64,000 nucleotides of DNA from Nitratireductor arenosus (lineage in GTDB: Bacteria; Pseudomonadota; Alphaproteobacteria; Rhizobiales; Rhizobiaceae), in NCBI RefSeq assembly GCF_009742725.1, contig NZ_WPHG01000003.1, positions 310,001-374,000 of the forward strand. Reading direction: 5' to 3'. The notes under the pieces are model-generated. The model was not told the DNA's origin and did no database searches. It was given only the letters and a program-made list of their open reading frames with translations. The position numbers and the translations under genes were made by a program. Shown here piece after piece: positions 38,881-46,735 of the stretch (its first letter is position 1; every line of letters starts with the position of its first letter).

Positions 38881-39621
38881 TCAGATCTCGCGCAGATCGC
38901 CGGCCGCCACGACCGGGCCGGTCGGCTGGCCGGTGGGCGAGCCGCCGGCGGGTTCCAGGCTGATCGCGAACACCGCGCCGGCTTCGATCTTGCGGCGCAA
39001 CTCCGCGCCGACGGCGAGATGGACGGTGGAGCCGGCGGGAATCACGCCGAGCGAGGCGGGCGCGGTGTCGCCCTCGATCACCCACAACTCGAAATCGCGG
39101 CCGGCGTCGCGTTCGCCGGTGACGTGCGACAGCCCGATATCGCGGGTGCTGGCGTCGTAGACGACGAAATAGTGGACATTGCTTTGCTGCGGCGCCAGCG
39201 AAGCCACCAGGCGCCCGGTCGGTTCGTCGGCCGGTGGCGGAGCGAGCAGCGGCACGATCAGGGCGAGAATCAAAGCCGCGATCGCCGCGACCGCGATCCC
39301 GCGCCACACCGCAAGGCTCTGCCAGAAGCCGCCGGCGGGAGCCGCGACCTCGCGTGGCATCGGCGTGCCGTTGCCGGCGGCAAACAGCCGCGCGTCGAGC
39401 CCGGTTTTGATCACGGCTGGCGGCTCGACCGGTTCGTAGCCGGCCGCCAGCGGCGCCAAGTGCTCTTCCCAGCGCTCGACCAGGCGGGCGAAGCCGGGAT
39501 CGGTCTCGATGCGGCGCGCAGCCGTGCGCCGATGGTCGCCGTCGAGCGCGCCGAGCACATAGTCGGCCGCCAGCGCGTCGTCGCCGGTCAATTCGCGTCC
39601 ATTGTCGTCGGCAGCGCTCAT
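38881..39621 (-). CDS. Anti-sigma factor (RskA-like, membrane)
   Basis: Holds the neighbouring ECF sigma factor inactive. The start at 39621 overlaps the sigma stop codon (ATGA). Residues 1-100 form the anti-sigma zinc-finger-like/ChrR-type N-terminal region (AADYVLGALDGDHRRTAARR, and no obvious zinc Cys). A membrane segment (GIAVAAIAALILALIVPLLA) and a periplasmic RskA C-terminal domain follow (DFELWVIEGDTAPASLGVIP, FAISLEPAGGSPTGQPTGPV). 246 aa. The last motif is characteristic of RskA/anti-sigma-K proteins. Confidence 0.92.
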   Translation of the reverse strand: MSAADDNGRELTGDDALAADYVLGALDGDHRRTAARRIETDPGFARLVERWEEHLAPLAAGYEPVEPPAVIKTGLDARLFAAGNGTPMPREVAAPAGGFWQSLAVWRGIAVAAIAALILALIVPLLAPPPADEPTGRLVASLAPQQSNVHYFVVYDASTRDIGLSHVTGERDAGRDFELWVIEGDTAPASLGVIPAGSTVHLAVGAELRRKIEAGAVFAISLEPAGGSPTGQPTGPVVAAGDLREI

Positions 39622-40157
39622 CGCTCCAGACAATCCCTGAGTTTCAACAGGCTGCGACGCAGCCATGTCCGCATCGTGTTCAGTGGTACGCCGTGACGCG
39701 TCGCAAGTTCGGCATAGCTGTCGCCGCTCAGATAGGCGCCGCGCACCGCCGCCGCCCGCTCACCGTCGAGTTCGTCCATGCAGTCGTCGATACGCCGTCG
39801 CTCGCTTGCGATCACGGCGATGGATTCCGGTCCCGGCTTCGGGTCCGCGATCTCCACGGCCTGATCGATCGAAGCGCCGGCGGTCTTGCGCGCGCGCAGC
39901 CTGTCGATCGCATGGTTGCGCGCCACCGCCACCAGCCACGAGATCGGACTCAGATCCGAAACGGCGAAGCGGTCGGCCTTGGTCCATATCTTGACATAGA
40001 CTTCCTGCAACGCTTCCTCGGCCTCCGCCCGGTCCTTCAAGACACGCAGGCACACGCCGAAGAGTTTCGCGCTGGTTTGCCGGTAAAGCAAATCGAACGC
40101 CCCGCGATCCTTCATCGAGGTACGGACGATCAGTTTTGTGATGTCGTGCGGCGTCAT
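39618..40157 (-). CDS. ECF RNA polymerase sigma factor (SigK-like)
   Basis: 179 aa. Region 2 is FDLLYRQTSAKLFGVCLRVL with AEEALQEVYVKIWTKADRFA and SPISWLVAVARNHAIDRLRA; region 4 is DSYAELATRHGVPLNTMRTW. The partner anti-sigma gene overlaps its stop codon. The pair with a nearby fasciclin gene parallels the mycobacterial SigK-RskA-MPT70/83 arrangement. The inducing signal is unknown; periplasmic redox or envelope stress is plausible for this group. Confidence 0.94.
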   Translation of the reverse strand: MTPHDITKLIVRTSMKDRGAFDLLYRQTSAKLFGVCLRVLKDRAEAEEALQEVYVKIWTKADRFAVSDLSPISWLVAVARNHAIDRLRARKTAGASIDQAVEIADPKPGPESIAVIASERRRIDDCMDELDGERAAAVRGAYLSGDSYAELATRHGVPLNTMRTWLRRSLLKLRDCLER

Positions 40158-40220
40158 GCGGGCTCAACCTAGCGCGCCGCGACACATTTGCAATGAGGCT
40201 TCGTCGCGGTGCGGACCGGC

Positions 40221-40685
40221 TCAGAGCAGGCCGAGTGCGAACAAGCCGGCGGCGACCATGCCCGAAACCGTGCGCAGATGGTTCCACGCCGTCCAGCGGG
40301 CGAGGTAATCGGCCCATACCCGCGCGCCTTCCACGCTCGCCGGATCGACGACGGCGAGCTGGCCGTTCATCGGTACGTTGAACAAAATGGTCACGCCGAC
40401 GATGCCGACCAGATAGGCGAGCGCGCCGGCCGCCGACGTCAGGGCGGGGCCGTCGTTCCAGCCAAGGACCGCGGCGGCGATCACGGCGAAGCTCGCCAGC
40501 GCGGTGCCGAAGAAGGCGAGGAAGAAGACCGGGTTCTGGATCACCTCGTTGATCCGCTGCATGGCGGCGATGCCGGCGGCCGGCTCGATCCGGCCGAGCG
40601 CGGTCATCACGGCGGTCGAAAAGGCGAAGAACAGCCCGGCCATCAGAGCGGAGCCGAAGGCGGCCGTGAGAACGACGAGGGTCAT
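40221..40685 (-). CDS. DUF1772 (anthrone oxygenase-like) membrane protein
   Basis: 154 aa with four hydrophobic segments. The start at 40685 follows GAGGAAAGACCG. Motifs FGSALMAGLFFAFSTAVMTA, QRINEVIQNPVFFLAFFGTA and FNVPMNGQLA, then WTAWNHLRTVSGMVAAGLFA, fit DUF1772. It begins 10 bp after the NmrA-type gene on the same strand, so they form an operon under the TetR-controlled promoter described here. The catalytic role is unclear. Confidence 0.88.
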   Translation of the reverse strand: MTLVVLTAAFGSALMAGLFFAFSTAVMTALGRIEPAAGIAAMQRINEVIQNPVFFLAFFGTALASFAVIAAAVLGWNDGPALTSAAGALAYLVGIVGVTILFNVPMNGQLAVVDPASVEGARVWADYLARWTAWNHLRTVSGMVAAGLFALGLL

Positions 40686-40695
40686 CGGTCTTTCC

Positions 40696-41568
40696 TCATC
40701 GGTCGGCGGCGACAAGCACCGGTTCGGCGACCGTGGACCACGCGCCCGACCGTGCGGCCGCGCGCGCATAGTCGCGAAAATCTTTCGGCGCGCGGCCGAG
40801 GGCGCGCTGTACGCCGTCGCACGGATAGGCGTTGCGGCCGTCGAGCACTTCGGTGAACAGCATCATCAACAGCGCGATCATCTCGTCAGGCAGACCCTCC
40901 GAGGTGAGCCTGGCGGAAAATGCGGCCGGCGAGATCGGTTCGAAGCGGACGTTATGCCCGCTCGCCGCGGTGATCTCGGCGACGGCCTCGGCGAAAGTCA
41001 GCAGGCGCGGCCCGGTCAACTCGTAGAGCTGGCCGACATGTCCGTCCTGGGTCAGGGCCGCGACCGCCACCTCGGCAATGTCGTCGGCGTCGACGAAAGG
41101 CTCCCGCACGTCGCCGACCGGCAACGCCACCACCCCGGCCTTGACGGCATCGAGCAGGAAGCTTTCCGAAAAATTCTGGTTGAACCAGCCGCAGCGCAGG
41201 ATCGTCCAGTCGGCGCCGGAGGCCTTGAGGATGTCTTCGCTGCGCTGTGCTTCGGCTTCGCCGCGTCCCGAGAGCAGCGCGATGCGCCTCACGCCCCGCG
41301 CCAGCGCCATGTCGATGAAGACGGCGATCTCCTCCGGCGCGCCCGGGGCGGCGAGGTCCGGATAATAGCTGATATAGGCCGCCGAAGCCCCGTCCAGCGC
41401 CGCGCCCCAGGTCGAACGATCGGCCCAGTCGAACGGTATCGCCGCCGAGCGCGAGCCAATGCGCACGTCGCGGCCGCACGCCGTCAGGCCTTGGGCCAAG
41501 CGCCGGCCGGTCTTGCCGGTGCCGCCGGCCACGAGAATGGGTTTCTGCGGTTTGATGGTCTGGGACAT
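40696..41568 (-). CDS. NmrA-family NAD(P)-binding protein
   Basis: 290 aa. The start at 41568 follows GAGGAGGGCAAT; an ATG 33 bp upstream is inside the regulatory region. The Rossmann motif is PILVAGGTGKTGRRLAQGLT. The family pattern continues with RIALLSGRGEAEAQRSEDIL, DWTILRCGWFNQNFSESFLL and EPFVDADDIAEVAVAALTQD, as in NmrA/QorB quinone or ergot-type reductases. First gene of an operon with the DUF1772 gene and divergent from a TetR gene that probably controls it. Confidence 0.9.
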   Translation of the reverse strand: MSQTIKPQKPILVAGGTGKTGRRLAQGLTACGRDVRIGSRSAAIPFDWADRSTWGAALDGASAAYISYYPDLAAPGAPEEIAVFIDMALARGVRRIALLSGRGEAEAQRSEDILKASGADWTILRCGWFNQNFSESFLLDAVKAGVVALPVGDVREPFVDADDIAEVAVAALTQDGHVGQLYELTGPRLLTFAEAVAEITAASGHNVRFEPISPAAFSARLTSEGLPDEMIALLMMLFTEVLDGRNAYPCDGVQRALGRAPKDFRDYARAAARSGAWSTVAEPVLVAADR

Positions 41569-41598
41569 ATTGCCCTCCTCGTAAATACGAGTAATCCT

Positions 41599-41614
41599 CA
41601 CGTTTGCAAATGTG
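41599..41614. promoter_or_regulatory. Candidate TetR operator (imperfect palindrome)
   Basis: CACGTTTGCAAATGTG reads as CAC-n-TTTGCAAA-n-GTG, a 16-bp palindrome with a single mismatched pair, in the divergent region between the NmrA and TetR genes. It overlaps the -10 of the minus-strand promoter and the -35 of the plus-strand one. A second palindrome, CTCGTA-AA-TACGAG at 41578-41591, overlaps the ribosome site of the NmrA gene. Confidence 0.6.
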
Positions 41615-41631
41615 ATAAATCCTCATATTAT
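41604..41631 (+). promoter_or_regulatory. Promoter of the TetR gene
   Basis: TTGCAA (41604-41609), 16 bp, TATTAT (41626-41631). It overlaps the reverse promoter and the palindromic operator, which fits autorepression. Confidence 0.5.
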
Positions 41632-41640
41632 TATTGTCAA
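41612..41640 (-). promoter_or_regulatory. Promoter of the NmrA-DUF1772 operon
   Basis: On the minus strand a consensus -35 TTGACA (41640-41635) is followed after exactly 17 bp by TATCAC (41617-41612). The palindromic operator covers the -10 region and the probable start of transcription. Confidence 0.65.
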
Positions 41641-41709
41641 GCGACCGGACCGAGTTTTCGTGAAAGGCGTTCGACAGTGATGCGAGACACACAGATGCGG
41701 GACACATAG

Positions 41710-42336
41710 ATGACGCACGACGCGCCGGCGCCGCGTAAGACACCGGTCCAGAAACGCAGTCGCGAGCGGTTCGAACGTATGCTCGGCGCGGCGACCGAAC
41801 TGATCGCCGAAGCCGGCAGCGACGCCTTGAAGATGAGCGACGTGGCCTCCCGCGCCGGCGTGTCGATCGGTTCGCTCTACCAGTTCTTCCCCGACAAAAG
41901 CGCCATCCTGGCCACGCTGGTGGAACGCTGCAACGCGCAAAGCCGCCACTGTATCGAACAGGGGCTGGCCGGGATCGGCAAGCCGGCCGAACTCGGACCG
42001 GCCTTCGCCGCGCTCTTCGACATCTATTATGCGATGTTCCTGGCCGAGCCGGCGCTGCGCGACATCTGGGCCGGAGCGCAGGCAGACAAGGCGCTGAGCG
42101 CGCTGCAGCTGGAGGAAAGCCGGGCGAACGCGGCGACCCTGACCGAGGTGCTGAAACGCCTGTTTCCGCATGCCGATCGGGAGGTCTTAGCGACCCGGGC
42201 GCTGCTCGTCATGCATCTCGGCGAGGAGGCGATGCGGCTGGCGGTCTCGGTGCCGCGCGTGCAGGGAGATCGGCTCGTGGAGGCTTACAAGCGCATGGCC
42301 GCCCGCGAGTTGCTCGCCGATCCTTCGCCGGATTGA
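41710..42336 (+). CDS. TetR/AcrR family transcriptional regulator
   Basis: 208 aa. The N-terminal helix-turn-helix is KMSDVASRAGVSIGSLYQFF followed by PDKSAILATLVERC, the TetR signature. The ligand domain (about residues 75-200) is alpha-helical with FAALFDIYYAMFLAEPALRD. It is divergent from the NmrA-DUF1772 operon, with a palindrome between them, so it most likely represses that operon and itself. The inducer is unknown. Confidence 0.92.
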   Translation: MTHDAPAPRKTPVQKRSRERFERMLGAATELIAEAGSDALKMSDVASRAGVSIGSLYQFFPDKSAILATLVERCNAQSRHCIEQGLAGIGKPAELGPAFAALFDIYYAMFLAEPALRDIWAGAQADKALSALQLEESRANAATLTEVLKRLFPHADREVLATRALLVMHLGEEAMRLAVSVPRVQGDRLVEAYKRMAARELLADPSPD

Positions 42337-42362
42337 TCCGCCGCCAAGCCTTTCTCGGAACG

Positions 42363-42385
42363 AAAAAAGCCCGCGCGCGGCGGGC
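42363..42385 (-). terminator. Rho-independent terminator after yidC
   Basis: GCCCGC (42369-42374) pairs with GCGGGC (42380-42385), and on the minus strand the hairpin is followed by six T residues. It lies 28 bp beyond the yidC stop and could also serve the convergent tetR gene poorly. Confidence 0.82.
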
Positions 42386-42412
42386 TTCCTTGATTGCCGT
42401 GCAGTCGGGCGA

Positions 42413-44233
42413 CTATTCCGCCGGCTGTTTCGGCTTTTTCTTGAGCAGCCCCACCAGATTGTCCCACAACTCGATCTTGGCGCCCTGGCGTTTCATGATC
42501 ACGCCCTGCTGGAGGATCGACAGAAAATTGTTCCAGGCCCAGTAGATGACGAGGCCGGCCGGAAACGTCGCCAGCATGAAGGTGAACACCACCGGCATCC
42601 AGTTGAAGATCATCGCCTGGGTCGGGTCGGGGGGCGTCGGGTTCATGCGCATCTGCAGGAACATGGTGATGCCCATGATCAGCGGCCACACGCCGATCAT
42701 CAGGAAGGCCGGCACGTCGTAGGGCAGAAGACCGAAAAGGTTGAACAGCGAGGTCGGGTCGGGCGCCGCCAGATCCTGGATCCAGCCGAAGAACGGCGCC
42801 TGCCGCATTTCAATGGTGACATAGAGCACCTTATAGAGCGCGAAGAAGACCGGGATCTGGATCAGCACAGGCCAGCAGCCGGCCAGCGGATTGATCTTCT
42901 CCGTCTTGTAGAGCTCCATCATCGCCTGTTGCTGCTTCATCTTGTCATCCGCGTATTTTTCGCGGATCTCCAGCATTTTCGGCTGGACTTTCTTCATGTT
43001 CGCCATCGATTTGTAGGATTTGTTGGCGAGCGGGAAGAAGATCAGTTTGACGACGACGGTCGTGGCCAGGATCGCCAGGCCGAAATTGCCGAGAAGCTTG
43101 TAGAGCCAGTCGATCAGGTAGAACATCGGCTTGGTGATGAAGTAGAACCACCCCCAGTCGATCAGCAGATCGAACTGGCGGATCTGCCGGTCTTCCTCAT
43201 AGGCGTCGACCTTGGACACTTCCTTGGCACCGGCGAAGACCATCGTCTCCACGGTCGCAGAACCGCCGGCGTCGACCACCATCGGATCGGACAGGAAATC
43301 GGCCTGATAGCGCGACCGCTTGTCGTCGAGATACACGAAGCGCGGCTGGAAGGGCTGCTTGCCCGACGGCACGATCGCCACCGCCCAGTATTTGTCGGTC
43401 ATGCCGAGCCAGCCGTCGCTCGACTTCGACGGTACGACCTTGCCGTCCTCCTCGACATCCGAATAGTCGATTTCCTGCAGGCCTTCCTCGCCGGTGACGC
43501 CGATCAGGCCCTCGTGCAGCACGTAGATGCCGGTCGTCTGCGGCTTCTCGAAACGGGTCACCCGACCGTAATTGCTGATCGAGACGGCGTTGCCGGACGC
43601 GTTTTCGATCGTGTCGGACAGTGTGAACATATAATCCGCATCGACCGCGATGGTGCGCTTGAAGGTCAGGCCCTTCTCGTTGGTGAAGGTGAGCACGACC
43701 GGGTCCTGCGGCGTCAGCTTCGAATTGCCGTTGACCGACCAGACCGTATCGTAACTCGGCACCTGGCCCGACGCCTCGCTGCCGACATAGCCGACCTCGA
43801 CATAATAGGCGTTGGGAACCGCCGACGGGTTGAGAAGCTCGATATTGGGCGAGTCCTTTTCCACCGTCACGCGGTAGTCTTTCAACAAAAGGTCGTCGAT
43901 GCGCCCGCCCGTCAGGTTGATCGAGCCCGCGAGGCGGGGTGTGTCGATGACCACGCGTCCGCCATCGGCAAGCGCGCTCTCGCGTCCTGCCTGTTCGCTG
44001 GCTCCGCCGGGCACATCGGCAGGCGCGGCGCCCGGGATGTCGGGGTTCACCGCCACCGGGGCGTCATTCGCACCGGTGGCTTTTTCGGCGGCATCCGCTT
44101 CGGCCTGCTCGGTCTCGATGCGGGCCTGTTCGCGTTGGGTCTCGATCTTCGGGTTGACGTAGAAGACCTGCCACACCGTCAGGATCAGGATCGACAGCGC
44201 GATCGTGATGAAGAAATTACGGTTGTTTTCCAT
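42413..44233 (-). CDS. yidC: Membrane protein insertase YidC
   Basis: 606 aa. An N-terminal anchor ([20 protein letters not shown]) is followed by an Ala/Glu/Pro-rich linker. A large periplasmic beta domain follows (about residues 90-350). The conserved insertase core with five membrane segments includes [40 protein letters not shown] and [20 protein letters not shown]. It inserts membrane proteins alone or with SecYEG. The gene overlaps the end of rnpA by 17 bp and completes the rpmH-rnpA-yidC operon. Confidence 0.96.
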   Translation of the reverse strand: MENNRNFFITIALSILILTVWQVFYVNPKIETQREQARIETEQAEADAAEKATGANDAPVAVNPDIPGAAPADVPGGASEQAGRESALADGGRVVIDTPRLAGSINLTGGRIDDLLLKDYRVTVEKDSPNIELLNPSAVPNAYYVEVGYVGSEASGQVPSYDTVWSVNGNSKLTPQDPVVLTFTNEKGLTFKRTIAVDADYMFTLSDTIENASGNAVSISNYGRVTRFEKPQTTGIYVLHEGLIGVTGEEGLQEIDYSDVEEDGKVVPSKSSDGWLGMTDKYWAVAIVPSGKQPFQPRFVYLDDKRSRYQADFLSDPMVVDAGGSATVETMVFAGAKEVSKVDAYEEDRQIRQFDLLIDWGWFYFITKPMFYLIDWLYKLLGNFGLAILATTVVVKLIFFPLANKSYKSMANMKKVQPKMLEIREKYADDKMKQQQAMMELYKTEKINPLAGCWPVLIQIPVFFALYKVLYVTIEMRQAPFFGWIQDLAAPDPTSLFNLFGLLPYDVPAFLMIGVWPLIMGITMFLQMRMNPTPPDPTQAMIFNWMPVVFTFMLATFPAGLVIYWAWNNFLSILQQGVIMKRQGAKIELWDNLVGLLKKKPKQPAE

Positions 44234-44585
44234 CAGGAGCGGTTCCGCGCATTCGTCGGGAGAGTTCGCTTTTCAACTGGTCGAAGGGGATCGCCGCGAT
44301 TTCGCGGCGCCCGACGATCACATAGTCCTTGCCGCGCGCCATGTCATCCGCTGCGTGGGTTCGCACGGCTTCCTTGAGGCGTCGTCGGATAAGGTTGCGT
44401 ATAACGGCGTTGCCGGTTTTTTTTGTGACCGTCAGCCCAAGGCGCGGCGCGTCGTCGTCGCCGCGATCGAAAACCTCGAGCAAAAACAGGCGCCCGCGCC
44501 GCTTCTCGCCGCGCCGCGCTGCCAGAAAATCGGTGCGTTTGCGCATCCGCTCGGGCAAGCGCCCACTGCGCCGGTCGCCGGTCAA
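44217..44585 (-). CDS. rnpA: Ribonuclease P protein component
   Basis: Protein subunit of RNase P for tRNA 5' maturation. The RNR motif region [20 protein letters not shown] with RRRLKEAVR is diagnostic, and the basic N-terminus [20 protein letters not shown] is typical. 122 aa from the ATG at 44585. It starts 17 bp after rpmH. Confidence 0.94.
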   Translation of the reverse strand: MTGDRRSGRLPERMRKRTDFLAARRGEKRRGRLFLLEVFDRGDDDAPRLGLTVTKKTGNAVIRNLIRRRLKEAVRTHAADDMARGKDYVIVGRREIAAIPFDQLKSELSRRMRGTAPDGKQP

Positions 44586-44602
44586 TGCCCGGCCGGCCCG
44601 GT

Positions 44603-44737
44603 TCAGGCCGAAAGCCGGCTGCGGCCGCGGTTGCGGCGTGCCGCGATGACGCGACGACCGCCCTTGGTCGCCATGCGGGCGCGGAAACCATGACGGCGTT
44701 TGCGCACGAGCTTGGACGGCTGATAGGTACGTTTCAT
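44603..44737 (-). CDS. rpmH: 50S ribosomal protein L34
   Basis: 44-codon gene. Translation of the minus strand from 44737 gives [20 protein letters not shown] and ends [10 protein letters not shown], the complete L34 sequence, rich in Arg and Lys. First gene of the rpmH-rnpA-yidC unit, with a consensus-like promoter about 120 bp upstream. Confidence 0.97.
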   Translation of the reverse strand: MKRTYQPSKLVRKRRHGFRARMATKGGRRVIAARRNRGRSRLSA

Positions 44738-44855
44738 TTATTTAATACCGCGGCGTGCGGCCCTTCTTGAAACTATCTCTTCAAAGCAGGAGCTTTCGGA
44801 TCTTGACGTGGGCGCACATAAAAGGCGCCGGGCCACGGACCCGAACGTGCGGCGG

Positions 44856-44884
44856 CTTATAGAAAGCTGACTGCCGGAAGTCAA
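44856..44884 (-). promoter_or_regulatory. Promoter of rpmH-rnpA-yidC
   Basis: On the minus strand TTGACT (44884-44879), 17 bp, TATAAG (44861-44856). It is the best housekeeping promoter in this region and leaves a leader of about 110 nt before rpmH. The rest of the 318-bp gap from 44738 to 45055 shows no gene. Confidence 0.75.
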
Positions 44885-45055
44885 TAAAAAGCAGGCGTGC
44901 GGCGCATTGGCGCGGATATCGCCCCCGGGGAAGGCCTCACGAAAGGGTGAGGCCGTTTCGCAGCACGGTCAATAGACGGTGAGATCGCAAGCATACGGGT
45001 TGTTCCCGGCCCGCGGCTGGGCCAATTCGAGGCGGTCGAACAGTAAGGACGCCCA

Positions 45056-45916
45056 ATGCGACAGGACTGCACCATGCCTGATGCGGCCAACCTGCGAGGA
45101 GCCGCAGGCGCGACCCGGCGGCAACTGCTTGTCGGCGGCAGCGCGTTCGCGCTCCTGACCGTGGCGCGCGCGCCGGCTTTGGCTGCAACGATCGACGCGT
45201 TCCAGCCGCAGGGCACGGGCGGGGTCGACCACACCGCCTTTGACCGCCTCTTGCAAACCCATGTCAAACCGGACGGAAACGGTTACAACCGCGTCGACTA
45301 TCGCGGTTTCGCCGCTTCCGGCCGCGCGGCGTTGAAGTCTTATCTCGACCTCTTGGAACAGGCCCGTCCGTCGACCTTCGCGCGCGCCGAGGCGCATGCC
45401 TACTGGATCAATCTCTACAACGCCAAGACCCTCGACGTGGTGCTCGACAACTATCCGGTGCGCTCGATCAAGACGATCAATCTCGGCGGCGGCGGATTGT
45501 TCGGCCGCGGCCCCTGGTCGAAGAAACTCATCCGCGTCGAGGGGCGCGACCTGTCGCTCGACGATGTCGAGCACCGCATCGTGCGGCCGATCTTCGCCGA
45601 TCCGATGAGCCACTACGCTCTCAACTGCGCCTCCTATTCCTGTCCGAACCTGGCCACCCGCGCCTTCACCGGCGTCAATCTGGACCGCCTGATGGCCGGC
45701 AACGCGGCCGCCTACGTCAATCACGAGCGCGGCGTCAGCGTCGCCGACCGTGCGATCACCGCCTCCAAGCTCTATTCCTGGTACGCCTCGGATTTCGGGG
45801 GCAGGCGACGGCTGAAGAAACATTGGAACCGGTTCGCTACCCCGCCGCTCAAAAGCGCGATCGAGGCAGCGCCCCTGGGTGGATTCGTCTATGACTGGGC
45901 ACTCAACGATGTCTGA
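45056..45916 (+). CDS. Exported DUF547 protein
   Basis: 286 aa. The N-terminus contains ATRRQLLVGGSAFALLTVAR, a twin-arginine-like signal with cleavage near ALA-ATI. The mature part carries the DUF547 motifs EAHAYWINLYNAKTLDVVLD, DVEHRIVRPIFADPMSHYAL and NCASYSCPNLATRAFTGVNL, with Cys and His residues that may be catalytic. Function of DUF547 is not established. It is followed, almost without a gap, by TVP38 and flavoprotein genes, a recurring cluster in proteobacteria. Confidence 0.9.
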   Translation: MRQDCTMPDAANLRGAAGATRRQLLVGGSAFALLTVARAPALAATIDAFQPQGTGGVDHTAFDRLLQTHVKPDGNGYNRVDYRGFAASGRAALKSYLDLLEQARPSTFARAEAHAYWINLYNAKTLDVVLDNYPVRSIKTINLGGGGLFGRGPWSKKLIRVEGRDLSLDDVEHRIVRPIFADPMSHYALNCASYSCPNLATRAFTGVNLDRLMAGNAAAYVNHERGVSVADRAITASKLYSWYASDFGGRRRLKKHWNRFATPPLKSAIEAAPLGGFVYDWALNDV

Positions 45917-45926
45917 GGAGACGACC

Positions 45927-46673
45927 ATGTCCGGCGACGCCGGCAAGACGCCGACCGGCCCCGCCGGGGCACCGTGGCGCTACGCGCCGATCGCCATCGT
46001 CGTCGCCGGCCTGGGTTTCGGCTACGCGATGGGCTGGCACAGGTTCCTGTCGCTCGCCTATCTGTCGGAAAGCCGCGAGGCGCTGGCCGCCTTCGTCGCG
46101 GCGCATCATGTCCGCTCGCTCGTGCTGTTTTTCGTCGCCTATACGCTGGCCGTGGCGTTTTCCTTCCCGGCGGCCTCGGTATTGACCATCCTTGCCGGCT
46201 TTCTGTTCGGCTGGCTCGCCGGCGCCGCGCTGGTCGTCTTCGCCGCGACGCTCGGCGCGACCCTTCTCTTCCTGGCCGCGCGCACCGCGTTCGGCGATGT
46301 GCTGCATCGCAAGCTCGGCGCGCGCGTGGCGCGTCTGGCCGACGGTTTCGAGCGCGACGCGTTCGGCTATCTGCTCGTGCTCAGGCTGGCGCCGATCTTC
46401 CCGTTCTGGATCATCAACATCGCGCCGGCATTTTTCGCGGTGAGGCTGCGCACCTATGTCGCTGCGACCTTCATCGGTATCCTGCCCGGCACGATTGCCT
46501 ATGCCTGGCTCGGCGAGGGGCTCGACAGCGTCCTGGTCGCGGCCGGGCAATCCGGCCGCGACATTTCGCTTCGCGATCTCGTTACTCCCGAAATCACGCT
46601 CGCCTTCGTTGCGCTCGCTCTTGTTGCCGCGATCCCCACCATCGTAAAGAAGGTCAGGGACCGGCGCGCCTGA
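45927..46673 (+). CDS. TVP38/TMEM64 (DedA-like) membrane protein
   Basis: 248 aa. The start at 45927 follows GAGGAGACGACC. It has six or so hydrophobic segments, and the VTT-domain signatures FSFPAASVLTILAGFLFGWL and VLRLAPIFPFWIINIAPAFF with the GILPGTIAYAWLGEGLDS block. Members act in lipid or membrane homeostasis. Located between DUF547 and flavoprotein genes. Confidence 0.9.
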   Translation: MSGDAGKTPTGPAGAPWRYAPIAIVVAGLGFGYAMGWHRFLSLAYLSESREALAAFVAAHHVRSLVLFFVAYTLAVAFSFPAASVLTILAGFLFGWLAGAALVVFAATLGATLLFLAARTAFGDVLHRKLGARVARLADGFERDAFGYLLVLRLAPIFPFWIINIAPAFFAVRLRTYVAATFIGILPGTIAYAWLGEGLDSVLVAAGQSGRDISLRDLVTPEITLAFVALALVAAIPTIVKKVRDRRA

Positions 46674-46735
46674 GGCGCGGTGCCGCCGCACCGCCGCGAA
46701 AGCCGGCGGGCCCGCGGGCCATACGAAGGGACTTC

